Positions 15,235-23,525 of a stretch of 63,813 nucleotides of DNA are shown here, piece by piece. Position 1 is the stretch's first letter; each line of letters opens with the position of its first letter. The notes beneath the pieces were generated by a model. The model did no database searches, was not told where the DNA came from, and was given only the letters and a program-made list of their open reading frames with translations. This DNA comes from Lysobacterales bacterium (GTDB lineage Bacteria; Pseudomonadota; Gammaproteobacteria; Xanthomonadales; SZUA-5): assembly GCA_019187485.1 (NCBI GenBank), contig JABAQR010000015.1, forward strand, positions 1-63,813, given 5' to 3'. Position numbers and translations under genes: made by a program.

Positions 15235-15823
15235 TACAGAACAACGAATTAGGCTCGCTTTTGCGAGCCTCTCCGAGGCTTGCCCAGCAAAATACGGCAA
15301 AGCACTCTGGCAGCCCGAGTGCGCGCCGGCCGGATTGCCGTGCGCGGCCTGCGCCGGGTAGTGCGTGCACGGCGCAGGCGGCAGGCGCGAACGTAACAAA
15401 TTGGTCCGGCGACCTTCCGCACGCGCAACACCCAAGCCAGCAGCAACCGGGAATCGCGACACGGCCTCCCCTCGACGGTCAGGCACCTGCAGCCGGTCGT
15501 GACGCGTCCTCCTTGAACAACCAGTTCCTTGGCCAGCGTGCGCACTCGCTCGCGCCGACTGAGCCATTCCTGCGCGTCCTTGTCGTCTCCCGGCGCGGCG
15601 GATGCGCACTAACTGGCGACCCTGGCGATGTCATCCGGCCCCACGGCATTGGCCACGGTCACCAGGCAACGGGTTTCGGTCGTGCGCGGCGAGCGCCCGG
15701 GCCGCTCTTGTCGCCCTGGAGGAAGCGTCCCGATGCACGCTTTCGTAGCCGATGGGGTCGAGTACGCAGGCGCGGATGCCGGCGGCTTTGAGTGCCGGCG
15801 TGCTGTGATCGCGCGAATCCCCA
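15235..15823. other. Noncoding or decayed stretch after tRNA-Val
   Basis: No gene can be supported. Minus-strand fragments such as EWLSRRERVRTLAKELVVQ appear at about 15490-15580 but are broken by stops and have no start signal. A tRNA 3' end is a common integration site, so this may be a decayed island, but I see no integrase or duplicate of the tRNA end. Confidence 0.35.
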
Positions 15824-18517
15824 TCACTCGAAGCCATCCGCAAACACCACCGGCCCGGCTTCCGGCGCACCCAGCCTTGCAACCGCCGAGGTGAGGCGGC
15901 CGAAGAGTTCGCCGCTGGCCTTGCCCATCGGCTGCGGTGTGGCGGCGATGCCCTGCAGCGCGTTGGTCGCGAAGTCGAGCGCGAGCGCGCGCAGCGCGGG
16001 ATCGCCGGTTTCGTCGGCGGCGCGCGCGAGCGGTGCGCTGAGCGTCGACTTGCCGGCGTCGTACAGGCAGTCGTCGAAGCAGGGCTGCGGCATCGGGCCC
16101 GGCGCCCAGCCGGGTTCGAGCGCGGTCAGGTTGCCGCCGATGCGGTTGCCGCTGAAGGTGAAGCGCAGGGTGTTCGGCCAGGTACCGGCGGCGCTGCCGT
16201 TGGCCGGCGGCACCAGCGCGGTGGCGCGCAGCGTGCGCGCCCAGCCGACCTGCGCCGCGCTCGGGGTGATCGCCGGCACGCCGAGCGGCGCGTCCAGCGT
16301 GTCCACCTGCAGCCGATGCAGCAGGTTGAAGTCGTAGATCGAGGCCATCCACAACTGCGTGGTGTAGTAGCTGCCTGGCCCGGTGATGATCGTCGTGCTG
16401 CCGCCGCCGGAAGGTTCGGTGAAGCCGAGCGCGACACCGCCCTGCTGGACCAGCGCGAAGTTCTGGGTGAGGAAGCGGGCTTCGTTGCTGCGCCAGTCGT
16501 CGAGGTAGCTGGCGTCGTCCGAGGCGAGGCCGACGAAGCGGAAGATCTGGTAGAACTGGTTGGCGACGCGGTCGTTGACGCCGGCGAAATCGTCCGTGAT
16601 CGGCGTCGTCGGCGTGCACACCGCTCCCGGTGGCGTGCTGCCGCGCGTCGGACACAGGTAGCCGCGCATCGTGCGCGCGCCGCGCTGCAGGCGCTCGACG
16701 ATCGTGTAGTCGCCGGTCAGCCAGTAGTTCAGCACCAGGTTCTCGATGTAGGCGTGCGAGCCGTTGAAATCGGTGCGGTAGCCGCCGTAGCCCGAGGGCA
16801 ACTGCCCGCAATAGAAGTTGGCGTCGGACGGCGCGCAGCGCAGCATCTGGGTGTGCAGCGAGCGCAGCGCGGCCGGCCGCGACAACGCGTGCAGCGGGCG
16901 TGGGTCGCCGTTGCGCCAGGCCGCGATGACCGCCATCGCGGTGGTGTTGTGGTAGTCGGTCCAGGTGGCGCACCAGTAGGGGTCGTCCCAGTCGTCGGCC
17001 GGGGTCGGGTCGGCACCGCCGCAGTCGATCTCGTCGGAGAGCACCGGGTTGCCCCAGTTGCGCGGGTACAGCCCGAAGGTCATCAGGCCTTCGAGGCCGC
17101 GGTCGCGGCGCAGCGCGATGGTGCGCGCGAGCAGGTCGTCGAGCGCCGTGTCGAAGCTCGCCAGCGCCGGCGGCAGCGCGCCGACCGGGAACTCGTCGGT
17201 GGCGCGCGTGGCCGCGATCCACTGCGCGGCCGGCAGCGCGAGCAGCGGCTCGTTGAGCGCCGGCCACAGGTCGGCGGCAACGCTGGCAAAGGCGGTGCCG
17301 GTGGCGTAGGCGCCGATGCGGTAGCGCGCGAAGCTGCCCTGGCGCGCCGCCAGCCACACCGCATCGTCGGCGAGGTCGAGCGCGAGCGCGCCGTCGGCGA
17401 GCACGCGCAAGGCCTGCGGCTCGTAGTCGGGCATGCCGGCGAGCGCCACGCCGAGCCCGCCGCCGGCACCGGCCAGCAGCGCCAGCCCGGCGTCGGCGCG
17501 TACGCCACTGGCGAGCGGCTGGCCCGGCAGGCCAAGTTCGTAGCACTGCGCCGCGCTGCGATCGCTGCGACGCAACTGGCGCAACGAGGCGCTGCTGCCG
17601 GCGGCGATCGCCGCGCTCGCCGGCGCCTGGCCGTTCGCGGCCTGCAGCGTCAGCGTCGGTGCCGCGCCCAGCGAGGGCGCCAGTTGCACGCGCCAGCGCT
17701 GCAATGCGACCGCGTTCAGGCCGTTGCCGCAATCGAGCAGTTCGAAGGCGCAGCGCTGGCCTTCCCAGTCGATCCACTCGCGCACGCTCGCCGCGCCCGA
17801 GGCAGCCGAGAACTCGATCCGGCGCCCGCCGCTGATGCCGCCGCTGCCGACCTGGGCGTGGCCGTAGACGCCTTCGACCACGATCGTCGCCGACAGCGCG
17901 TCGGCGTGCTCGATGACCACCCGCCGCGACTGCGCGAAACCGCTCGCGGTGTTGCCGCCGATGGTCGACGAGAAGGCGCTGGCGTTCGCGAGCACATTGC
18001 CGACCGGGCGCTCGATGCGCTCGAAAGGACGCGCCGGGTCGACCCCGACCACGAAGCGCGCGACGCCGGTGTCGACGCGGAAACCGTTGCCCTCGGGCGT
18101 GACCGTCAACGCCACCGGCGGCGCCGGGTTGGCCACGCTGCCATCCGTGCGCAAGGTGTAACTGCGCGTACTGGCGGCCGGCACAGTGGCCAGGAAGCGC
18201 ACCAGCAGCCACTGGATCGGCGCCGAGGTGTCGCTGCGCGCGGCGTTCCAGCGCGCGAGCACCTGGAAGGTCGCCGGCACCGCGGCGCCGCCGGCGTCGA
18301 CGACCGCGAAACCGCTGGTGGTGGTGAAACCGGGCTGGCGCGGCAGCGGCACGCCGCCGCGCACCAGTTCACCGACGCGATCGTGGGCACTGTCGTTGCG
18401 CACCGAGAGCTGCGCATTCGCCGGCAACGGCGGCGGCCACGCCGCGCGCGCGGCGAAGGCGCACCCCAGCAGCCAGCACGCAAAACACAACCGCACCCAC
18501 GCCATCGTCCGCTTCAT
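15824..18517 (-). CDS. Large secreted protein, YetA/rhamnogalacturonan-lyase-like, with FADGFE tail
   Basis: Encodes 897 residues. A signal peptide (MKRTMAWVRLCFACWLLGCA..ARA) indicates export. Residues about 30-160 (LVRGGVPLPRQPGF, VPATFQVLARWN, IQWLLVRFLA) resemble the N-terminal barrel of PcRGLX/YetA-type polysaccharide lyases, and the middle (YWCATWTDYHNTTAMAVIAA, GSHAYIENLVLNYWLTGDY) looks like an alpha/alpha barrel. It may act on a plant or exopolysaccharide, but the substrate is unknown. The protein ends PVVFADGFE, a tail shared with the metalloprotease at 61385. No neighbour suggests a polysaccharide locus. Confidence 0.6.
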   Translation of the reverse strand: MKRTMAWVRLCFACWLLGCAFAARAAWPPPLPANAQLSVRNDSAHDRVGELVRGGVPLPRQPGFTTTSGFAVVDAGGAAVPATFQVLARWNAARSDTSAPIQWLLVRFLATVPAASTRSYTLRTDGSVANPAPPVALTVTPEGNGFRVDTGVARFVVGVDPARPFERIERPVGNVLANASAFSSTIGGNTASGFAQSRRVVIEHADALSATIVVEGVYGHAQVGSGGISGGRRIEFSAASGAASVREWIDWEGQRCAFELLDCGNGLNAVALQRWRVQLAPSLGAAPTLTLQAANGQAPASAAIAAGSSASLRQLRRSDRSAAQCYELGLPGQPLASGVRADAGLALLAGAGGGLGVALAGMPDYEPQALRVLADGALALDLADDAVWLAARQGSFARYRIGAYATGTAFASVAADLWPALNEPLLALPAAQWIAATRATDEFPVGALPPALASFDTALDDLLARTIALRRDRGLEGLMTFGLYPRNWGNPVLSDEIDCGGADPTPADDWDDPYWCATWTDYHNTTAMAVIAAWRNGDPRPLHALSRPAALRSLHTQMLRCAPSDANFYCGQLPSGYGGYRTDFNGSHAYIENLVLNYWLTGDYTIVERLQRGARTMRGYLCPTRGSTPPGAVCTPTTPITDDFAGVNDRVANQFYQIFRFVGLASDDASYLDDWRSNEARFLTQNFALVQQGGVALGFTEPSGGGSTTIITGPGSYYTTQLWMASIYDFNLLHRLQVDTLDAPLGVPAITPSAAQVGWARTLRATALVPPANGSAAGTWPNTLRFTFSGNRIGGNLTALEPGWAPGPMPQPCFDDCLYDAGKSTLSAPLARAADETGDPALRALALDFATNALQGIAATPQPMGKASGELFGRLTSAVARLGAPEAGPVVFADGFE

Positions 18518-18896
18518 CGCGCCTTCCCCCGTCAACGCTGGAGGAAAGCACGGTCGCAGGTCCGCCACCGGGCCACCCGTCACGGGGCAGTTGTGCGATG
18601 GCGTCGACGCTTCATCGACTCCACCGGTCGTGTCGGCGCGGGCGCGATCTCACGGATTTCCGCGGAATACGCGTGCAACGAATTGCCCCGATCCTGAACG
18701 AGCCTTCCGCGCACACTATCTTTCTGCGTCGATCTGCCCTAGGGTGCGCACCGCTTCGCTCGGCACGGTACAGCGTGACCGAAGCTTCACGGTGAGTCTT
18801 GCGATCTGCCGCTGTCGCTTTGTTCTGGTTCCACCGCAGATGAACGCAAACGGGGTTCCATGAGGGGCTCCGCAACTCATTTTGGAGAGAAAGTCA
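18518..18896. other. Divergent region and cspA leader
   Basis: It holds the promoters of the secreted protein (leftward) and cspA (rightward). The 150 or so bases before cspA have no gene and probably form a long 5' leader, as is usual for cold-shock mRNAs. A GGAGA ribosome site lies at 18884-18888. I cannot assign promoter boxes with confidence. Confidence 0.4.
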
Positions 18897-19106
18897 ATGT
18901 CTGATCGTCAGATCGGTACCGTCAAGTGGTTCAACGATGCCAAGGGTTTCGGCTTCCTGAGCCGTGCGGACGGCGACGACGTGTTCGTCCACTTCCGCGC
19001 CATCCAGGGTAACGGCTTCAAGTCGCTGCAGGAAGGCCAGAAAGTCAGCTTCCTGGTCACCAAGGGCCCCAAGGGCCTGCAGGCAGACCAGGTGCAGCCG
19101 CTGTAA
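18897..19106 (+). CDS. cspA: Cold-shock protein, CspA family
   Basis: Encodes 69 residues forming one cold-shock domain. RNP1 KGFGFLS and RNP2 VFVHF are intact, with the usual [10 protein letters not shown] start. It binds single-stranded RNA/DNA and melts RNA structure. The ATG at 18897 follows GGAGAGAAAG at correct spacing and gives the standard family length. It is monocistronic, followed by two hairpins, the second a strong terminator. It may be cold-induced or constitutive; sequence alone does not say. Confidence 0.95.
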   Translation: MSDRQIGTVKWFNDAKGFGFLSRADGDDVFVHFRAIQGNGFKSLQEGQKVSFLVTKGPKGLQADQVQPL

Positions 19107-19115
19107 TTCGCTGGC

Positions 19116-19179
19116 GGCCGGCGTTCGCCGGCCCTGGCGCATGCACTCGGGCAGGCCTCGCGCCTGCCCGAGTCGTTTT
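19116..19179 (+). terminator. Double hairpin terminator of cspA
   Basis: The first hairpin is GGCCGGC-GTTC-GCCGGCC (19116-19133). The second is a perfect 12-pair stem ACTCGGGCAGGC/GCCTGCCCGAGT (19145-19156 with 19162-19173, loop CTCGC) followed by CG and TTTT (19176-19179). The second has the full form of an intrinsic terminator. Confidence 0.85.
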
Positions 19180-19239
19180 CGAGTTCCCCGGGCGTCGTTG
19201 CGAAGGATCGCATGGCTGCCCCTTTCCGGAGTCCTTCCG

Positions 19240-19497
19240 ATGCTGACCCTGAGTGTGCGTGGGCTGCCGCGCAAGATGACCGAGCAGACGCTGACCGAGA
19301 TGTTCACGGTGCACGGCCGCGTGCGTAACCTGAAGATGTCGCGCGACCTGTTTTCCGGCGAATGCCGCGGGTTTGCGGAACTGGACATGGAAGGCCACGA
19401 GGCGCGCAAGGCGATCGCAGCGCTGAACGGCTCCACGGTGGAAGGCGAGGCCCTGCGGGTTGGTCTGAAGAGTGAGTTGAAGCAGCGTCGCCGTTGA
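19240..19497 (+). CDS. RRM-domain RNA-binding protein
   Basis: Encodes 85 residues making up a single RNA-recognition motif: RNP2-like LSVRGLP at the start and RNP1-like CRGFAELDM in the middle, with IAALNGSTVEGEALRV completing the fold. The C terminus is basic (KSELKQRRR). Small single-RRM proteins of this kind occur in many proteobacteria and cyanobacteria and bind RNA, sometimes in cold adaptation; the neighbouring cspA fits that theme. GGAG lies eight bases before the ATG at 19240. Confidence 0.88.
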   Translation: MLTLSVRGLPRKMTEQTLTEMFTVHGRVRNLKMSRDLFSGECRGFAELDMEGHEARKAIAALNGSTVEGEALRVGLKSELKQRRR

Positions 19498-19570
19498 GCA
19501 TCGCGCGCTGCTGACGCGGCTCGCGCGTGTTGCCAGAATCGATGCCGTGTCCACGGTTTCGGAGAGTGTC

Positions 19571-20251
19571 GTGCGAGCGTTGCCGTTTGTAGCGGTCTGT
19601 CTTGCGTTGCTGGCTGCCTGTGCGCGGCCTGTCACGCGGGATGCGCGATCTGGCGCATCGCCAGTCGCGGCGATTGTGCCTCCTCATGAGGCTCCGGTGC
19701 GTGTCTGGTACTGGTTGGGAAGCCAGGCCGACGCGGCTTGGCTGCAAGCCGATGCTCCTTCGCGTTACCGCGTCGAGTTCGCCGATGCGCGCACACTGCT
19801 GTTGGTGGCGGACTGCAATCGCGGCCGCGCCGAGTACAGCTGGGCAGCCGATGGTACTTTCGGTTCGGGCCCTGCCGGTCTGACCAAGATGGGTTGCTCG
19901 CCCGAGAGTCGGGCGCACGATTTCCTGGGCGGGCTCGCGGCAGCCTCGTCCCTGCGTGGCGAATCCGGCTGGCTGACACTCGAGTCCGCGCAGGGTGCGA
20001 TGCTGTTCGCGGCGGACGCGACGCTGCGCCTGCTGCGCTACGACTGTGCCGACGGCAGCAAGTTCGCGATCGCTTTCGATGGCGATCATGCCGCACTCTT
20101 GATCGGCGGACGCATGCGCGTGCTCGCCGGTCAGGCAACGGCGTCTGGCATGCACTATCGCGACGCCGACTTCGACTTCCGCGGCGCCGGCGACGAGGTC
20201 TCGCTCGATGGCCGTGGCGGTGTCCACCGGGGCTGTCGCATCGACTCCTGA
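19571..20251 (+). CDS. Lipoprotein with META (HslJ) and MliC lysozyme-inhibitor domains
   Basis: Encodes 226 residues from a GTG with GGAGAG four bases upstream. The signal ends in the lipobox LLAAC (C17), predicting an outer-membrane or periplasmic lipoprotein. The middle (GTFGSGPAGLTKMGCSPESR to LESAQGAMLF) matches the META/HslJ fold. The C-terminal part (LRYDCADGSKFAIAF to GRGGVHRGCRI) matches MliC/PliC, with the YxC..D start and a final cysteine. MliC proteins block C-type lysozyme, so this protein may protect the cell wall against host or predator lysozyme. An upstream GTG at 19547 is less likely. Confidence 0.78.
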   Translation: MRALPFVAVCLALLAACARPVTRDARSGASPVAAIVPPHEAPVRVWYWLGSQADAAWLQADAPSRYRVEFADARTLLLVADCNRGRAEYSWAADGTFGSGPAGLTKMGCSPESRAHDFLGGLAAASSLRGESGWLTLESAQGAMLFAADATLRLLRYDCADGSKFAIAFDGDHAALLIGGRMRVLAGQATASGMHYRDADFDFRGAGDEVSLDGRGGVHRGCRIDS

Positions 20252-20279
20252 CCTCGCGTCCGACGGGCCGTCGGCGCGG

Positions 20280-20891
20280 TCAGCCGGGAGCTGGCTGCCG
20301 GTAGTCATCGGATCCGACCGGATATCCGATGCGCGCGAGCAGCACTTCGCCGCCGCCCTCGAGCACGGCCCGCCCCGAGCCGCCTTCGCCACGTAGCAAC
20401 TGGGCATGCATCCGGCCCAGCCAATGACGCTCCTCCACGAAGCGCAATTCGGCCTCGCCGGAAAGCAGGAACAGCAGCCAGTCGACCCCGGCCTGGTCGA
20501 AGAACACCATGCTGCCGACCAGGGTGCGTGGCAACAACTGTGCGTCGAGGCCGTTGCGCGCGATCAGGTTGCAGACCAGTGCCGGTTCGCCCTCGAGCAG
20601 ACCCTGCGGCGGCGGATCGCCCGCGTAGGCGCACGCCTTCATGCGCGGCGCCAGTGCCAGTTCGCGGCCGTCCGGCCACTGCAAGGTCAACGGGCCGCCG
20701 TCGATCAGCGCGGACAGACGCTGGTAGCCGCGGAAAGTCGAGAAGGGTCCGCCGCGATCCACCCGTGCGAGACTGAAACGCCAGTCGAAGTCGGCTTCCG
20801 GGCCCACGCGCAGGATCTCGCGGGTGCTGCCGCCGCCATTGCGCCAGCGCGTCGCGACCTGCTGTTCGGGCGGGATCGATCGAATATGCAT
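20280..20891 (-). CDS. HutD/Ves family protein
   Basis: Encodes 203 residues of a bicupin-like fold. Signatures are WRNGGGSTREIL near the N terminus, FDWRFSLARVDRGGPFS, and a LIARNG segment in the middle. HutD occurs in histidine-utilisation loci, where it is thought to bind formylglutamate or set the upper level of hut expression, and as stand-alone Ves proteins. No hut genes are present here. The start shares one base with the stop of the upstream SET gene, so the pair is co-translated. Confidence 0.85.
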   Translation of the reverse strand: MHIRSIPPEQQVATRWRNGGGSTREILRVGPEADFDWRFSLARVDRGGPFSTFRGYQRLSALIDGGPLTLQWPDGRELALAPRMKACAYAGDPPPQGLLEGEPALVCNLIARNGLDAQLLPRTLVGSMVFFDQAGVDWLLFLLSGEAELRFVEERHWLGRMHAQLLRGEGGSGRAVLEGGGEVLLARIGYPVGSDDYRQPAPG

Positions 20892-21358
20892 CAGCGTCGC
20901 GCCAGGATCTGCGCCAACTCGGTCGTGGTCATCAGCAGACTCTCGCGCCACGACAGCCCCACGATCGGCGCGCCGCTCGCAGCATCGACGAAAGCCTCGC
21001 GCTGACCATCGCCCAGCAGGTGCCGGTAGTCGACGGTGACTTCGGTGCCGGCCGGCAGTGCGGTGCGCGCGAACACGAAGCCCAGATGCCACAGCGCGCT
21101 CGGCGCGAAGCTGTGGTTGATGTAGCACTCGTCCGGCCATTCCGGCGTGACCGTGTAGCGGTCTTCGAACCAGCGCACTGTGGCCGGCAGCAGCGTCTCG
21201 CCATCCGGTAGCGCCATCAGTTCCGACAGGGTGTGGACGCGCGGGATCGCGTCGGGCGCGACCACGACCGCTCCCGCGGCGACCGTTTCTTCGAGGAACA
21301 GGCCCTTGCCGGCTCCGGGGATCGGCGAGGCGTCGATGCGATAGCGGGGCAGGATCAT
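20891..21358 (-). CDS. SET-domain protein
   Basis: Encodes 155 residues. The SET fold signatures are GAGKGLFLEE at the N terminus, CYINHSFAPSALWH (the NHS knot) and AGTEVTVDYRHLLGD with the catalytic-type tyrosine. SET proteins transfer methyl groups from S-adenosylmethionine to lysine. Bacterial single-domain forms have mostly unknown targets. The post-SET zinc cysteines are absent. It is the first gene of a two-gene unit with the HutD-like protein. Start MILPRYRIDASP at 21358 gives the expected domain beginning. Confidence 0.82.
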   Translation of the reverse strand: MILPRYRIDASPIPGAGKGLFLEETVAAGAVVVAPDAIPRVHTLSELMALPDGETLLPATVRWFEDRYTVTPEWPDECYINHSFAPSALWHLGFVFARTALPAGTEVTVDYRHLLGDGQREAFVDAASGAPIVGLSWRESLLMTTTELAQILARR

Positions 21359-21424
21359 GCGAGCGTGCGGCGGGGAGGGGCGGGCAGTATCGCCGCTGGG
21401 CGCCGTGCGCGGACAGCGCAAAGG

Positions 21425-21450
21425 AAAACGGCCGGGCACAGGCCCGGCCG
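21425..21450 (-). terminator. Intrinsic terminator of comEA
   Basis: Nine perfect pairs (CGGCCGGGC with GCCCGGCCG, 21429-21437 and 21442-21450, loop of four). Read leftward the stem is followed by GTTTTCC, giving a classic terminator 126 bases past the comEA stop and before the SET gene. Confidence 0.75.
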
Positions 21451-21576
21451 GGTCTTCCCTGACACCGCCATCGGGGCGGACTCCTGGCCGGTGTGGGTCA
21501 CCGGTAGCCCGATCGGCGCGCGCTGGGGAACCGCGCGTCGACCGGGGTGCTGCGGGATGGCCGTGGGCGAATGTCC

Positions 21577-21870
21577 TCAGGGTGCGGAGGGTTTGGCCGG
21601 CGCCGGTGCGCCCAGCCGGATCAGCTCGCGGTTCTTCTCGACGGTCTTGAGACCGATTCCCTTGACGTTGACCAGCTCATCGGCGCTCTTGAAAGGGCCA
21701 TTCTTTTGTCGGTACTCGACGATCGCCTTTGCCTTCGCATCGCCGACGCCGTTGAGGCTGGCGGCGATCGCGGCCGCGTCGGCAGTGTTGATGTTGACCG
21801 GTTCGGCGGCGCCGGCGATCAGCGGCAACCACAGGGTCAGGGCCAGCAGCAGGGTGTGCAGCAATTTCAT
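21577..21870 (-). CDS. comEA: ComEA-like helix-hairpin-helix DNA-binding protein
   Basis: Encodes 97 residues. A signal peptide (MKLLHTLLLALTLWLPLIAGAA) sends it to the periplasm. The rest is a double helix-hairpin-helix domain (VNINTADAAAIAASLNGVGD, AKAIVEYRQKNGPFKSADEL, VKGIGLKTVEKNRE). ComEA binds incoming DNA during natural transformation and ratchets it through the periplasm. The length equals that of short gammaproteobacterial ComEA. GAGGAG lies eight bases before the ATG. It is monocistronic with its own terminator. Confidence 0.88.
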   Translation of the reverse strand: MKLLHTLLLALTLWLPLIAGAAEPVNINTADAAAIAASLNGVGDAKAKAIVEYRQKNGPFKSADELVNVKGIGLKTVEKNRELIRLGAPAPAKPSAP

Positions 21871-22076
21871 TGCGTTCTCCTCGTCTTGGGTGGGTGCCGC
21901 GCGGACTGCGTCGGCTGAGATGCAGGCTAGGCGGCTGCCTTCGCGCCGGCATCCACAAAAGCGGAGTGGCCAAGGTCGGAGGCGTTGGCGACGAGGTGTA
22001 GGAGTAATCCGACAAAGGCTAGACTCGGGGGATTCAGTCGGCGATCGCACTCGCCGCGTTGCCTTGGGAGTCGTCC

Positions 22077-23522
22077 GTGTCGGAAACGCAAAAGGTGATG
22101 GATTTCGTGTCCGAGAAGTGGGATCGCGAGATCGTTCCGCAGCTCAGCACCTACATCAAGATCCCGAACAAGTCGCCGCTGTTCGACCCGCAATGGTCGG
22201 AGCGCGGCTACATGGACGAGGCGATGAGTCTGCTCGAGACCTGGGTGCGCGAGCAGCCGATCACGGGCATGACGGTCGAGCGCATCCAGTTGCCGGGACG
22301 CACTCCGCTGTTGTTCATCGACATCCCCGGCAAGGGCGACGACGTGGTGCTGCTGTACGGGCATATGGACAAGCAGCCCGAGATGGTGGGCTGGAACGTC
22401 GATCTCGCGCCGTGGAAGCCGGTACTCGCCGGCGACAAGCTGTATGGGCGTGGTGGCGCCGACGATGGTTACGCCACCTACGCCTCGCTGACCGCGATCA
22501 TGGCGCTCCAGGAGCGTGGTCAGGACCATGCGCGCTGCGTGGTGCTGATCGAGGGTTGCGAGGAATCCGGCAGTTACGATTTGCCTTTCTACATCAACCA
22601 TCTGGCGTCGAAGATCGGCACGCCCAGCCTGGTCGTGTGTCTAGATTCGGGCTGCGGCAACTACGAGCAGTTGTGGCTGACCACCAGTCTGCGCGGGCTC
22701 GCCGGCGGCACCCTGCGTGTGCGCGTGCTCGAAGAGGGCGTGCACTCCGGCGACGCCAGCGGCGTCGTGCCGAGTTCCTTCCGCGTGCTGCGCCAGTTGC
22801 TTGATCGCATCGAGGATCCCGCCAGCGGCCGCATCCGCATCGATCCGCTGTACGTGGATATCCCCGGCGAGCGCATCGAGCAGGCGAAGGAAGCCTCGCA
22901 GGTGCTTGGGTCGGCGATCTACGACAAGTTCCCTTTTCTTCCGGGCATGCAGCCGATGGGTCATGAGCTTGCCGAACTGGTGTTGAATCGCACCTGGCGG
23001 CCCACGCTTTCGGTGACCGGTGCCGACGGCCTGCCGTCGCTGACCGACGCCGGCAACGTGCTGCGCCCGCATACCGCGGTCAAGCTCTCGGTGCGACTGC
23101 CGCCGACCATGGATGGCGAGCGCGCCTCGCGGCTGCTCAAGGAAGCGCTCGAAAAGGATCCGCCCTATGGCGCGCGGGTCGAGTTCGAGGTCGAGAAATC
23201 GGCGACCGGCTGGGCCGCGCCGGCCACTGCGCCGTGGCTGCGCGACAGCGTCCACGAGGCCTCGCGGCAGTATTTCGGCCCGCGCGCCGCGGCGATGGGC
23301 GAGGGCGGCACGATCCCGTTCATGAACATGCTGCAGGAGCGTTTTCCGCTGGCGCAGTTCGTCGTCACCGGGCTGCTCGGGCCGAAGTCGAACGCACACG
23401 GTCCGAACGAATTCCTGCACATTCCGACCGGCAAGAAGCTGACGGCGAGCATGTCCAGGGTGATTCGCGAGCATTACGTCAACCGTGGCGGCAACGCCGA
23501 AACCGTAAAACCGGCGGCCTGA
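22077..23522 (+). CDS. M20-family metallopeptidase
   Basis: Encodes 481 residues from GTG at 22077, six bases after GGGAG. Metal and catalytic blocks of the M20 dipeptidase family are visible: YGHMDKQPE (first metal ligand and catalytic Asp), GRGGADDGY (bridging Asp), EGCEESGS (general-base Glu), DSG, and a final His in SNAHGPNEF. The inserted lid domain (LRVRVLEEGVHSGDASG) is present. It probably hydrolyses di- or small peptides in the cytosol. It runs three bases ahead of the next gene, likely in one transcript. Confidence 0.9.
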   Translation: MSETQKVMDFVSEKWDREIVPQLSTYIKIPNKSPLFDPQWSERGYMDEAMSLLETWVREQPITGMTVERIQLPGRTPLLFIDIPGKGDDVVLLYGHMDKQPEMVGWNVDLAPWKPVLAGDKLYGRGGADDGYATYASLTAIMALQERGQDHARCVVLIEGCEESGSYDLPFYINHLASKIGTPSLVVCLDSGCGNYEQLWLTTSLRGLAGGTLRVRVLEEGVHSGDASGVVPSSFRVLRQLLDRIEDPASGRIRIDPLYVDIPGERIEQAKEASQVLGSAIYDKFPFLPGMQPMGHELAELVLNRTWRPTLSVTGADGLPSLTDAGNVLRPHTAVKLSVRLPPTMDGERASRLLKEALEKDPPYGARVEFEVEKSATGWAAPATAPWLRDSVHEASRQYFGPRAAAMGEGGTIPFMNMLQERFPLAQFVVTGLLGPKSNAHGPNEFLHIPTGKKLTASMSRVIREHYVNRGGNAETVKPAA

Positions 23523-23525
23523 ACC

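Noticed and set aside
15205..15609. Minus-strand protein ending WWAVLGSNQ
   Set aside because: Its C terminus is the antisense translation of tRNA-Val, a familiar annotation artefact.
16316..18697. 793-residue open frame antisense to the lyase-like gene
   Set aside because: Arg/Gln/Ala-rich composition without domains, and no start signal; a shadow of the gene with a signal peptide on the minus strand.
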